A stretch of 64,000 nucleotides of DNA from Hippophae tibetana (GCA_037013495.1 CM072806.1:22778001-22842000), one strand, 5' to 3'. Shown: positions 1 to 11,935, counted from the first letter of the stretch. The notes: generated by a model from the sequence alone, not told the origin. Program-made: numbers and translations.

Positions 1-468
1 TGACGACGGCACACCGAGGAAAAATCCACTAATAATCAAAATGGAGATACAAACACCAATTTCCAAAGCTTCACAAATTATACCAAAATCTAAAGAAAAC
101 AACCCACAAAATATCCCCTCTAATTTACTGGTAATATATAGCAAGATAAATTAACAAACTTGCTATTAAATCAAATATTACCGTACAAATGAGATGAAAA
201 TAATTAGCAGCAGTGGCGACGCGAAAATGTGGAAGAAAAACAACTTCTTCTCGCAGCTGCTATATTCCTTCTCTGCAGTTTTCTTTTCTCCGCAGTTTTC
301 TTTTCTCTGTTGTGTTTTGTTGGCAGCTGCTCAACTCTGCAGTTTTCTCTTTTCTGCCACAGCACTTCATACGCAAGTGAAGGGAAATATATATATAAGC
401 TAGGGTATAAGTTGGGAAGTAATAGATGGGCTTATGGGCTTGCTGTTTTGGGCCAACAATAAATAACA
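1..468 (-). repeat. 3' LTR of the left copia element (partial)
   Basis: These bases equal 4802-5269 with three substitutions and no indels. The matching 5' LTR is 627 bp, so about 159 bp of this LTR should lie just left of the window. Its inner edge ends in CA on the plus strand, the inverted counterpart of the TG start. Confidence 0.95.
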
Positions 469-481
469 AATCTCCACCTTG
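469..481 (-). other. Polypurine tract of the left copia element
   Basis: On the minus strand a purine-rich AAGGTGGAGATT run directly abuts the first base of the 3' LTR. This is the usual position of the plus-strand primer. Confidence 0.7.
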
Positions 482-561
482 GCTCAAAACAGAAAAACAA
501 ATTCTTCAAATGAAATTCCTCGGATTACTAAATAACCGTCGTCCAAAACCCCGAAGGGTGA

Positions 562-3500
562 TCATCTACTGCAAATACCAATCAAGTCCAAGCAATGCTT
601 GAACTTGTTAAATGGAACTGGTTTGGTTAACATATCAGCTGGATTCTCTGTAGTGACTATCTTATTGACAACAATAGCACCCTGAGAGACAATGTCACGA
701 ACAAAGTGATATCTGACATCGATATGTTTGGTTCTTTCATGATACATAGTATTCTTAGTCAAATGTATCGCACTCTGACTATCACAAAATACAACAGAAG
801 TATCCTGCTGTAAACCCAAATCATAAACCAAACCTCTGAGCTAAATGGCTTCTTTCACTGCTTCTGTTGCTGCCATATATTCTGCCTCTGTCGTAGACAA
901 AGCAACTGTAGACTGTAAAGTAGCCTTCCAACTAATGGCACAATGAGAAAGAGTGAAAACATAACCTGTGAGAGATCTTCTTCTATCCAGATCACCAGCA
1001 TAATCGGAATCCAAATAACCAATAACACTGCAACCAGTATTAGAACTTCCATCATATACCAAACCAAAATTAGATGTACCTCTCAAATACCGAAGTATCC
1101 ATTTCACTGCTTGCCAATGACCCTTACCAGGATTACCCATATATCTGCTGACAACACTAACTGCATGTGAAATGTCTGGACGAGTACAAACCATAGCGTA
1201 CATCAAACTCCCAACGGCACTAGCATATGGAACCTGAGACATGTACCGCTCTTCTTCTTCTGACTGTGGTGACAAATCCAAAGAAAGCCTGAAATGCGCA
1301 GCTAACGGCGTACTCACAGGTTTAGAATCTTTCATGCCAAAACGTTCAAGAACTTTTTCAATATAACTTTTCTGAGTCAAATAAAGCTTGCCCGCTTGTC
1401 TATCCCTGTAAATTTCCATGCCTAAAATTTTCTTCGCTACACCCAAATCTTTCATTTCAAACTCACCATTAAGCTGAGACTTTAATTTCTGAATCTCGGA
1501 CTTATTCTTAGAAGCAATAAGCATGTCATCAACATAAAGCAACAAATAAACTGATGAACCATCATGGAATCTTTTATGATAAACACAACTATCATAATCA
1601 CTCCTAGAGTAACCATGATCAATCATAAAAGAATCAAACCGCTTATACCACTGCCTTGGAGATTGTTTCAGCCCATATAAAGACTTTTTCAATAAACAAA
1701 CATGATCTTCCTTACCTGGAACAACAAACCCCTCTGGTTGATGCATATATATTTGTTCCTCAAGCTCACCATGTAAGAATGCTGTCTTGACATCAAGTTG
1801 TTCTAATTCCATGTCAAACAATGCAACCATAGCAAGCAACACACAAATAGAGCTATGTTTCACAATAGGAGAAAATACTTCATTGAAGTCAATACCTTTC
1901 TTCTGACAATAGCCCTTTGCAACAACACGTGCCTTGAACCTAGCTGATTCAACCTCAGGTATACCTTCCTTTTTCTTGAAGACCCATTTGTTTCCAACAA
2001 TCTTCTGGCCCTTAGGCGGTTTCACCAATTCCCATGTATGATTCTTATGAAGTGATTCAATCTCTTCATTCATAGCAACCAACCACAGAACAGATTCATC
2101 ACAAGTGACAGCTTCATGATAACTAGAAGGTTCATACACCTCAATAGACTCTGCCACAGATAATGCAAAAGAAACTAAGTCTGCATCTGCGTACCTTTGA
2201 GGGTGTCGTATCTCTCTTATTCCTTTACCCTTAGCAATACTATATGGTTGCTCATGTTGCTCTTCTGCTACATCATGAGCAGAATCATCTATCTCATCCA
2301 CAGATGGCTGATCTGAAGTGCCTTCTTGCACTCGACTAGGAACTCCACTCTCAAGCTCCACCTGCTCACTAACACCATGGTCTTTATCTGCAACAATAGA
2401 CTCTTTTTCCTTTTGCAACATGGAAAACTCATCAAATTAGGTGACTTGGGTTCAACACACCATAATCTATAACCCTTCACCCCAGAAGGATAACCCAAAA
2501 ATATGCATTTCAATGCCCTAGGCTCAAGTTTTCCATCATTAACATGAGCATAAGCAGGACAACCAAAAACTTTCAAATCAGAATAATTAGCAGGAGTACC
2601 AAAGAATACCTCAAACGGAGTCTTCAACTCAATTGCAGTTGATGGAGACCGATTCACCAAATAGCAGGCATGGTTACAAGCTTCAGCCCAAAACGATTTA
2701 TCCAAGTCAGCTTGAAAGAGCATACAACGAGCTCTTTCTAAGAGAGTCCTATTCATACGTTCTGCTACTCCATTTTGTTGTGGTGTATGACGCACAGTGC
2801 GGTGTCTCACTATGCCATTTCTTTCACAGAACTCATTAAACTGACTATCATAAAATTCCAAACCATTATCAGTCCTCAAATGCTTGATTTTCTTACCTGT
2901 TTGATTTTCTATACAAGCCTTGAATTTTACAAATTTTGAGAACGCATCATTCTTATTCTTCAGAAAATACACCCAAACATGACGAGAAAAGTCATCAATA
3001 AAAGTCAACATATACCGGGCACCACCTTTAGACACAACACGAGAAGGACCCCAAAGATCTGAATGAATATAATCAACAGTACCTTTCGTTTTATGGATGG
3101 ATGTACTGAACTTGACCCTGCGATGCTTTCCATAGACACAATGCTCACAGAAATCAAGTTTCCCAGTTTTCTGACCACAAAGCAAATCCCGTTTGCTCAA
3201 AATAGACATCCCTGCCTCACTCAAGCCGCATATGCCATAATCGAGTAGTGTCTGAATCTTGATCTGACGAGGATGAAATTGATACACTGCCAATAATAGT
3301 GCTACCCTGAAGCATATAGAGACCACGCGACAATTTCCCTTTAATAACAACGAGAGCACCCTTACTAACTTTTAAAACTCCACCTTCAGCTACATACTTA
3401 TAGCCTTGTGAATCAAGAGTACCCAAAGATATCAAATTCTTTTTCAAATCTGGAACATGGCGAACATCTTTCAAAGTTCTAACAATACCATCATGCATCT

Positions 3501-4494
3501 TAATTCGGACAGTACCAATACCAATAACCTTGCAGGACATATTGTTTCCCATCAAGACAACACCCCCATCAATAGACTGATAAGAAGCAAACCAATCTCT
3601 ACTGGGGCACATATGGTAAGTGCAACCCGAATCAAGAATCCAAACATCTTCAGGAGAACCAACAGATACTGATAGAACATTTTCACCATCGGAACCAGAA
3701 CTATCTGCAACACCAGCAACATCATTAGTACCAGAAGACGTTGCGACAAATTTTCCTTTACCTTTGAGTTTAGGACAATTTACTTTCCAGTGCCCTTCCT
3801 GACGGCAATAATTGCATTTATCTTTTCTTTTTCTAGATTTGGATCTAGACTTGCCTCTATTACTGCTTGTGCCTTTTTCTTGATTTCTACCTCTGACAAA
3901 TAAACCACTGCTATTATCATTGTTGCTTGTAGACACCTTTTTCTTCAACTCTCTGGAATTCAAAGCTGCTTTGACATCTTCCAAAGAAATAGTGTCTCGC
4001 CCATATAGCATGGTATCAACAAAATGTTCAAATGAATGAGGTAAAGAACATAATAGAACTAAGGCTTGATCCTCATCATCAATCTTAACACCACCATTTT
4101 TCAGATCACGAATAATTTTAGTAAATTCATCAAGATGATCGTGCAAAGGTGTACCTTCTGACATTCTGAATGTATACAAACGCTGCTTCAAATATAACCG
4201 ACTGGTCAAAGACTTGGTCATATACAAATTCTCCAATTTAAGCCATAACCCAGCAGGAGATTCCTCATCACCAACCTCGCGTAATACCTCATCAGACAAG
4301 GATAACTGAATTGAACTCAAAGCATTTTCCATCAATGCATCCTTTTCTTCATCAGTCAATTTTTCTGGCAATTTATCCTTACCTTCAAGTGTCTTAACGA
4401 GCCCTTCTTTAACTAATACGGCCCGCATCTTCATACGCCAAAGACTAAAATCATTTCTACCATTGAATTTCTCAATTTCATATTTTTCCGCCAT
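562..4494 (-). pseudogene. Copia gag-pol polyprotein, broken
   Basis: The ATG at 4494 (MAEKYEIEKF) is preferred over the in-frame ATG 12 codons upstream because gag homology begins there. The CCHC knuckle spans 3816-3775 and the protease DSG is at 3633-3625. The integrase DDE residues fall near 3059, 2870 and 2762. The reverse transcriptase YVDD is at 1536-1525 and the RNase H segment ends at 562. The frame is broken three times. A small deletion near 3225 removes part of the pre-integrase LGH motif. A second deletion near 2430 lies between integrase and the linker. An in-frame TAG at 843-841 lies in RNase H. A full polyprotein cannot be made from this copy, but everything else is well preserved, in keeping with the nearly identical LTRs. 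Confidence 0.9.
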
Positions 4495-4626
4495 GACAGA
4501 AAACCCAATATTAAATAAACAGAAGTACAACCCAGAAAATATGAAACCAATCAGATAACCAGAAGCTCAAAATAAATCCAAAAGAGCAAACTTGATCAGT
4601 TCCAATAAATACCAGAATAACCCAAT

Positions 4627-4639
4627 AGCTTTGATACCA
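4627..4639 (-). other. Primer-binding site (initiator Met tRNA)
   Basis: The minus strand reads TGGTATCAAAGCT, two bases from the LTR edge at 4643. This matches the copia consensus TGGTATCAGAGC with one change. Confidence 0.85.
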
Positions 4640-4642
4640 ATT

Positions 4643-5269
4643 TGTTAAGGAATTGGCACTTGCGGAAGCGAATATCAGGTCCAATTTTGGTTGCACAAAT
4701 TAATAATAATGGGTAACAGCAAAATAAATAAGCAGTAAGAAATTAAATGGCACACAATGATTTAAGTGTTTCAACTTTTCAATGTGAAAAGTCTACTCCA
4801 CTGACGACGGCACACCGAGGAAAAATCCACTAATAATCAAAATGGAGATACAAACACCAATTTCCAAAGCTTCACAAATTATACCAAAATCTAAAGAAAA
4901 CAACCCACAAAATATCCCCTCTAATTTACTGGTAATATATAGCAAGATAAATTAACAAACTTGCTATTAAATCAAATATTACCGTACAAATGAGATGAAA
5001 ATAATTAGCAGCAGTGGCGACGCGAAAATGTGGAAGAAAAACAGCTTCTTCTCGCAGCTGCTATATTCCTTCTCTGCAGTTTTCTTTTCTCCGCAGTTTT
5101 CTTTTCTCTGTTGTGTTTTGTTGGCAGCTGCTCAACTCTGCAGTTTTCTCTTTTCTGCCACAGCACTTCATAAGCAAGTGAAGGGAAATATATATATAAG
5201 CTAGGGTATAAGTTGGGAAGTAATAGATGGGTTTATGGGCTTGCTGTTTTGGGCCAACAATAAATAACA
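4643..5269 (-). repeat. 5' LTR of the left copia element
   Basis: This 627-bp LTR has TGTTA...TAACA ends. Its last 468 bp on the plus strand repeat the window start. The U3 end is at 5269 and the U5 end at 4643. Confidence 0.95.
5187..5200 (-). promoter_or_regulatory. TATA box of the copia LTR
   Basis: A TATATATATATTT run lies about 70 bp inside the U3 end of the 5' LTR, a normal place for the LTR promoter. The same run is present in the 3' LTR near 386-399. The assignment rests on position and composition only. Confidence 0.45.
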
Positions 5270-5274
5270 GATTA
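5270..5274. other. Target-site duplication, right copy (GATTA)
   Basis: These are the five bases just outside the LTR. They are also the first codon and a half of the interrupted BIG exon (Asp-Tyr). The left copy is outside the window. Confidence 0.6.
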
Positions 5275-6080
5275 TGTTCGACATGCAATTGATCCTTCTA
5301 GGGAGAATCCTCCTGGGCAGGGACTTGATAGTGATGTAGGTGAGCATAATCAAGATGTCTGGCTCTTCAATTAGTTGTGGATCTTTTTGTGAAATTTTAT
5401 AACAAAATCAATCCTCTTTTGAAGAAAGTTTTGATGTTTCTTATAAGTTTTATTAAATGCCCTCACCAAAGCTTAGCTGGTATTGGTATTGCTGCATTTG
5501 TTCGTTTGATGAGCAATGCTGGAGATCTATTCTCTAATGAAAAGTGGCTAGAAGTGGTTCTATCATTAAAAGAAGCAGCAACTTCGACGCTTCCATACTT
5601 CACTATGAACCATGAACGAACTTCTTCCAGTAGAGAGAATGATGTAAAGACAGTTGGGTCTAGCATGCCTGAGGACGAATAAGATAGATTGAGGACACAC
5701 CATCTCTATGCTTTTATATCTAATGCAAAGTGCAAAGCTGCTGTTAAGCTTTTGCTGATACAGATAGGTTCTTGTAAAGTAAAATCCTGAGGCTCTTGTG
5801 AAGTTTTTTTTTCTATTCATTTAGTTTTTTATTTTGGACCAGACCCATATCATTAATTAATTTCCGAGTGAAAAGATATATGATAAGTGATAAACTAATT
5901 TTGTCCATGATATATCTGCTTGTTTTCTTATCTTTCTAATATTTAGTAGGTAAACTCCAATGTTGCTAAATGGAGAAGCTATTTAGTGCTTGCTTTCACA
6001 CTCATGTACTAGTTTTACAGTTTTCTAAACCTTATGTGTTTCACTAGTTGAAATTTGCAGGCAATGATGGAAATTTACAG
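5270..6080 (+). pseudogene. BIG-type ARF-GEF (brefeldin A-inhibited exchange factor), C-terminal exons, broken
   Basis: Translation gives the conserved C-terminal part of plant BIG proteins: DYVRHAIDP, then VVDLFVKFYNKINPLLKKVL, then PHQSLAGIGIAAFVRLMSNA, KWLEVVLSLKEAA, and HHLYAFISNAKCKAAVKLLL. Family members activate ARF GTPases in Golgi and endosomal traffic. This copy is dead. A frameshift with lost codons lies near 5365, where a Tyr-Glu-Thr-Cys type stretch is missing. A stop codon follows EDE at 5680-5682. The splice donor after CAG (5761-5763) reads AT instead of GT. The next exon starts after a good acceptor at 6061 (AMMEIY) but ends after about 20 bp at a repeat. The upstream part is cut off by the copia insertion, so earlier exons may lie left of the window. 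Confidence 0.85.
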
Positions 6081-6122
6081 TAATGGAGAAGCTATTTAGT
6101 GCTTGCTTTCACACTCATGTAC
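5970..6122 (+). repeat. Perfect 40-bp direct repeat, 113 bp apart
   Basis: Bases 5970-6009 and 6083-6122 are identical. The first copy is in the intron of the BIG relic. The second replaces the sequence that should follow the exon start at 6061. Confidence 0.9.
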
Positions 6123-6129
6123 CGATCTT

Positions 6130-6241
6130 GTGGTATTTTCATCTATCTAGGTGCCATGTGTTTCTGTTGTTGAAAACATGTCTTACTTTGATGCTGATGA
6201 GAAACGTTATTACCCATCTGGTAGAGGTTCAAGTTCTCAAG
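6130..6241 (+). other. Possible stray exon of an unrecognised gene
   Basis: A short open stretch (SYFDADEKRYYPSGRGSSSQ) lies between an acceptor-like CTATCTAG and a donor-like GTATGC. I do not recognise the protein and it does not fit the BIG C-terminus. It may be chance. Confidence 0.2.
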
Positions 6242-6369
6242 TATGCACATTATCCTACTACCTACGTCTTAATTTCTTGCTTTTATATTACGTTAACCTT
6301 TGTACTAATTTGATCCACAATGTTTACAGGTTGTCCAACAATTTGGGATTACTCATTTTATTATTCCTT

Positions 6370-6480
6370 TAATTTCTTAAAATATCATTAAAATATCGTT
6401 AAAATATCACTAAAATGTAGCTACAATATCACTAAAATGTTGTTAAAATATCACTAAAATGTCGAATAGAATATCAAAAA
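6370..6480 (+). repeat. Degenerate short tandem repeat (AAAATATCACTA type)
   Basis: A 12-14 bp unit of the form ATATCACTAAAAT recurs about eight times with substitutions. Confidence 0.6.
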
Positions 6481-7741
6481 TATGAATTTTGATCTATTTT
6501 TCTCTTTTTTTTTGAGTAATTATTTTAATTTATTTTTTTCTTATTTTTATAATAGATAATATATTCTCTTTCCGTTTTTTAGCATGTTTGCTTTATATAT
6601 AAGTACTATCAAAAACAAATAATCAATGAAATCTATTGTCATCATGTTAAAATTTATCTATTTATAATAGTTATAATTAGATATTATACTTAATTATTTC
6701 AAACCTTTTAACTATTTATTTTACAATATTTAGCAACAAATAATATATATTTTATTATACAATATTTTAATTAATTAATCAACTTATTAATTAATATAAA
6801 TATTTTATGTATTTAAAAATATATATATTAAATAAAAAGTTAGTTTGAAATAATAAGTTATTAATTGTTTTGATATTTTATAAATTTTTATAAACTTGTA
6901 TTAAAAATCATATTTTTGATAGAGTTTACATAGTTTTCATGATTTATTTTCAGAGTTTTCATAAAATTTATATCTCAATATCTTTACCAACATCGATATT
7001 TCAAACCTTGAGCGTGAATTCATTTACTATATACTAAAAATTAATAAGATAAAACCAATATCTAAATAGTACAAGAAAGATTCAAATAAAAGAATGACTA
7101 CATGATCATTCTCTACCACTAGCAAGTATTGCAAATCAAGCATATCCTAATCTCCTATTCTTTGACTATACCAATTTAAAGAAATTTACAAGCTCGAAAA
7201 TCTCGACCTCTTTTTACATATTCGTTAAATTAAATAAGCTCTTAGTCTAAACTCTTTATAATAGACAACCTAGAATAAGCTCTCTAAATATAATCTATCA
7301 AAGTATTCAATTTCAAGAAATATATTGGATCAAGGTTAATTACACGTGTTCGGTTCAATTATCTTGAATATTAATTCTCATTACAAAAAATTATCACTAG
7401 TTATTTAAATTAATTAAGTTATTACTTACACAATCAACTAAATTGATTAATGATGAATTAATCTAATTGTTCAATTGTACACTTAAATATTCAAGAAAAT
7501 TCATACAACGATTAAAGTTGAGAATTAATACATAAACAAGAAGAATATTTGAAGAGAAATTACAGATCTTATCAAATATTACAATATATGTCTAAGGTTT
7601 TGAAACCACCCACAATCAAATATCAAATTAAATACTCATAGAAAACAACAACTTCAGAATATTATTCATAATAATAATAAAAGAAAGGAGAAGAAATCTT
7701 AATATTATTGTCTTTAATTTTGATCTTTCATTCCTTTGATT
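6481..7741. other. A+T-rich stretch without a recognisable gene
   Basis: I see only short runs of A and T and no protein similarity in any frame. Confidence 0.6.
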
Positions 7742-8768
7742 GCCTCTTGAATTTTCTTTTTAATTCTTGCCTCCCACTTGAATTTGTATTTTTATTATTT
7801 TTCTCTTAATTTTCATGCAATTTTGATTATTTTTTTTATTTTATGGGATATTATTTAGTATTTATAAAAGAAAAATTGATCTTATTAGAGTAGGATTACG
7901 ATTCATTTTACGTAATTTTCTCACATAACGCGAGATTCTCACCAAACAGCGTAAATGAGCTAGAGTTAATCTAAAAGTTTAACACTAATCGGTGCATGAG
8001 ATAAGAGGATATATATTTGATGAAACATGGTAGTGTATGAAACATGCGTGAGGAAGTAATGGAATTTGAATTGTCTTGCTAAGTAAATACATCTACCTTT
8101 CAAATAAAAATCATAGAAAAATCCTAAAATATTTAGAAAATTAATATTTTTTAAATAAATACAAATAAATAATTTTTAACTTGTTATAATAATAAAAAAT
8201 ATATATAAATATAAAGGAATTAATATCTGAAATGTGTATAAAAATTGTTTCTTGAATCTTCTTCTTAATTATTGTCTTTGGTTTGAATTTGTATTTTTTT
8301 TATTTTTCTCTTAATTTTTGTGCAATTTTGATATTTTTTTATTTTATGGGATATTATTTTATACTTATAAAACCAAAATTGATCTTATTAGAGTAGGATT
8401 ACGATTCATTTTTATGTGATTTTCCTGTATAACACAAGATTCTCACCAAGCAGTGCAAATGAGTTAGAGTTAATCTAAAAGTTTAACACATATGCATGAG
8501 TAGGAGGATATATATTTGATGACACATGATAGCATATGAGACATGCGCGAGGAAGTAATAGAATTTGGATTGTCTTACTAAGTAAATCTATTTATTTCTT
8601 TAATTCATTTACATGTCAAATAAAATCATAAAAAATTCATAAAAATCTTAGAAAAATCATAAAAAATTTAAAAAATTAATATTTTTTCAAAAAATATAAA
8701 TAAATAATTTTAAGTTGTTATAATATATATATAAAGGAATTAATATATAAAAATGTGTATAAAATAGC
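7742..8768 (+). repeat. Tandem duplication of about 515 bp, non-coding
   Basis: Segment 7742-8248 is repeated at about 8256-8768 in the same order, with many substitutions and small indels. Shared blocks include GATCTTATTAGAGTAGGATT and AGTTAATCTAAAAGTTTAAC. The end resembles the A+T-rich border of an old LTR, but I see no primer site next to it. Confidence 0.75.
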
Positions 8769-8779
8769 ATTTATCAATT

Positions 8780-9128
8780 ATCATAAGTCGTTAGCTTTAC
8801 TTAGGTAATCTATTTTCATTGTTATTTAGGGTACTATATATAACTACCTAAATATTAAGCCTTCATGATGAATAAAAATTATATTTGTTAAAACTTAGGC
8901 TTTTTCTTGATTCTTGAACCAAATCTTAGACTTATCAAAGCTTAGTTACTTTTGTAGAGTTTTTTATACAAGACTCGTGGCTTATATATAGCCATAGGTT
9001 GAGGCTTAACAAAATCTACTTTTCTTGGGGTTTCTAGCGTAATGTGTGTGTTCTTGATCTGTATTTTTGTAGTTTTTTTATCACAAGTTGATCGTATGTT
9101 ACAAGATTTAATCTTTGGGTTCGTATCA
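8780..9128 (+). repeat. LTR, forward copy of a head-to-head pair
   Basis: This roughly 350-bp segment ends in CA at 9128. It is followed two bases later by TGGTATCAGG (9131-9140), an initiator-Met primer site. A diverged copy lies inverted at 9827-10215. Confidence 0.65.
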
Positions 9129-9826
9129 ATTGGTATCAGGATTTAGGTTCAATTTTTTTTTGTGTTTTTTGTTTTCTTTATTGTTCTTGATTTCGTTAAT
9201 GTTATTCTTACTTTTATTTTTTTATTCTTGTTAGGTTAAGGTTGAATTCATTAGGAGTCCAATTCCATCTTGAATCTTTGGTTTGTTTTCCTTGCTTTTT
9301 CTTTTTTGTTTCTTGTCATTATTCTTTCTTGTTTTCCTTTTGTGTTCTTGCTTCAGTTTTTTATTTTGTTCTAGTTCTTAAGTGTCAATTTTCTTAATAG
9401 TTTAGGGATTGGAGTTTAAAAAATGAAATTTCAGTTTCGGATATGTTAAAAAAATAAGAATTAATAATTTCAATTCTCTTATTTTTTATAAGTTCATAAA
9501 GAATAACCAAATCAAAAGAATAGAGAAAAAGAACTTGTTAGGGTTGTGATTATCAATTCATGTTTAGATTAGTATTCTATTTTTCAAAACAACTTTTTGG
9601 TTTGTGGAATTTTTATTGACACAAAATTTTAATCTCTCAGTGAATTTTCTGGAAACAATCATATTCTACCAAAAACATGGTGATATTAAAAAAATGCCCA
9701 TGTTATCCACTCATTTCAAGTGCCCAAATTTTTTCAAAAACTATCCAAAAAATTATATAATGTTGTCCAAATTGGTAAGGACAAGAGTCCTATGTCTTAT
9801 TTGGAGGGTCAAAACATTGTATACCA

Positions 9827-10215
9827 ACTTATGCGAACCCAAAGATTGAATCCCAACTGATGTGAACCCAAAAATATGATCTTATAACCTATGATAAAAA
9901 ATTATAAGAATAGAAACCTCAAAAAAGCTAAGAAAATCACATTTGGTTGAACCTCGCCCTAATGACTATAGATGAGTCACAAACCTTAATATAAAAGATG
10001 TCACCAAGGTAATCAATCTTTGATAAGTTTAAGATTTAATTCAAAAACCAACAAAAAGCTTAAGTTTTAACAAATTGAATTTTTATTCATCATGAAGGCT
10101 CAATATTTCAGCAGCTATAGTAACTAACCTTAAAAATAAAACCTAAAGGACAATGAAAATAAACTACCTAACTTGCAAAAGAAAACTAATGAAAAGCAAC
10201 TACTAATAAGCCGAC
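9827..10215 (-). repeat. LTR, inverted copy of the head-to-head pair
   Basis: Read on the minus strand it matches 8780-9128, including the block ATTCATCATGAAGGCT near its start and CTTTGGGTTCG near its end. It is followed by TGGTATACAATG (9826-9815), a decayed primer site. The 690 bp between the two primer sites carry no recognisable gag. Confidence 0.65.
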
Positions 10216-10448
10216 CACAATGGTCTTAACAATCCCATGTGCGTGCCCCTAATTAACACAAAAAAAACCTTGAAATTTAACGTCAAACCTGTACAGGAAT
10301 TAAAATTACAAAATAATTAAGTTGAAGCGCATAAATCAAATTCTTACACTATAAGCACACAACGTATGAATATAAATTAATCCTTTTCTATCCACGAATT
10401 TGTGAGGAAATAAAGCTCAATCAATTATTTTAACCCAATTGTAAGAAT

Positions 10449-10800
10449 TAGGAGTGTCATAGACCGGATCGAACCGGACTAAACCGGATCGGACCGAACG
10501 GTTTTATAAATCAAACGGTCCGATCTAATTTATATTAATTAAAATCGTTTTTCAGACAGTTTAGTATGGTAATATTAATTTTTAAACCGATCGAATCAAA
10601 CTGGACTAATTTAATAATATATTAAAATTTTCATATTATTTCTCATTAGAGGTGTCCAAAAACCGTACCAAATCGAAAAATCGGACCAGATCGAACGATT
10701 TTATAATCAAACGATCTAATCCGATCCATTCCAAGTAATATAAACAGTCTGATCTGGTTAAAAAAAATTCCCAAAATCAGACCAATGGATAACCCTAAGA
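10449..10800. mobile_element. MITE(s), hAT-like style, possibly two fused copies
   Basis: Two starts, TAGGAGTGTC at 10449 and TTAGAGGTGTCC near 10645, are each followed by repeated CCGGATCGAACCGG-like blocks. The right end (ATAACCCTA near 10795) is roughly the inverse of the TAGRGGTGTCC start. No clean 8-bp target duplication was found, so the class is tentative. Confidence 0.45.
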
Positions 10801-11857
10801 CCCCTTGAACGGTTTCATTATGGTGATCAAATCCGTGCTTTTCTTGGTATACCAATTAATCAGTCTAATGAATACTTATTTGAACTTCTTGGATCGTATC
10901 AATACATGACATATATACTACCAACCAATTTGATTCTTGTTTGATTTTTCACATGTAAAGTAACATTTTTCAAGAAAACATATGCAGCTGACCAAAAATG
11001 CTTGAACCAAATATTTCTTTAATCTAGAATCCCACTTCATCAATAGTCCATGATCAATAACTACTTTCTCCGCATTTAATAACTGACAATTATCTCACCA
11101 AAAATAATGTTTCAAAAGCTCGTATTCAAACAAAAGATTTTCAATTATAAGCTAGCCAGTCCATGTATCAGCCAATAAAGGTGAAATAACACCCTCTTTT
11201 TTTTAAATCTAGGAGATGACCAGTTTTGTTGACTAGGAAATAGCAACCAGTCATTACACTTGTAAATGTTCTGACCAGAGAGATTTGTGCCTAAGCAAAC
11301 AATTGAATGTATGTTTCCATAATCACATGTTTTCTTCATGTTATGGTGCTGCATTATATAGCTAACTCATTTGTATTTACAGATGAAAGTTCAGTATTTT
11401 AATGGGTCAGAATCAGAAACTTTTCTGAAGCAGTGAGTAGAAAAGAATATCAGAAGCAGCATAAAGAAGGCATATATAATTATATTTGCAACTCATTATT
11501 GCTTTTCAACATCCTAGTTACAAGATATCATAACTTATAAGCATACAGTGCAATTGCAACCATTGAAGAAAGAGAGGGAGAGAGAAATTGGCAGTATAGA
11601 GAACATGATTCCCTGTAGTAAAGAAAGAGCAAAGAAAACAAAATAAGAGTCTGCTACAAAGTACATGAAACACTAATCCAAAGTGTGAAGGTAAATTCAG
11701 TGCAAGCAGAGGACAAGAAGTCCACTAAGAACAAAACATTGCAACCTAGCTCGTGTAATAATTAAAGGACAAAAACAGTCCCAGTTCATCCATATACGAT
11801 AATGTGAATAATCCTTAAAAACTTTTTTCTTATTTTCTGTAATGCTTAAATGGTTAA

Positions 11858-11860
<3 letters not shown>
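10801..11860. other. Intergenic stretch, nothing recognised
   Basis: There is no protein similarity or RNA gene. Short open frames here have no family features. Confidence 0.5.

Positions 11861-11930
<70 letters not shown>
11861..11930. repeat. (TA)35 microsatellite
   Basis: There are 70 bases of uninterrupted TA. Confidence 0.98.

Positions 11931-11935
<5 letters not shown>

Larger units (their letters stand above)
1..5269 (-). mobile_element. Ty1/copia LTR retrotransposon (Tnt1-like), young, 3' LTR cut by the window start
   Basis: The domain order on the minus strand is gag, CCHC knuckle, protease, integrase, reverse transcriptase, RNase H, which is the copia order. The 5' LTR lies at 4643-5269 and the 3' LTR begins outside the window and ends at 468. 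A primer-binding site complementary to initiator-Met tRNA (4627-4639) sits beside the 5' LTR and a purine tract beside the 3' LTR. The shared 468 bp of the two LTRs differ at only three sites by my count, with no indel. The insertion is therefore recent, although its polyprotein is already broken. The right edge is followed by GATTA, the expected 5-bp target duplication, inside a BIG-type exon. Tnt1/Tork-like is inferred from the protein style only. Confidence 0.95.

Noticed and set aside
194..462. Short frames in the left LTR (repeated near 5000-5290)
   Set aside because: They are Phe/Leu/Ser-rich translations of a pyrimidine-rich LTR and recur identically in the other LTR. There is no independent support for coding.
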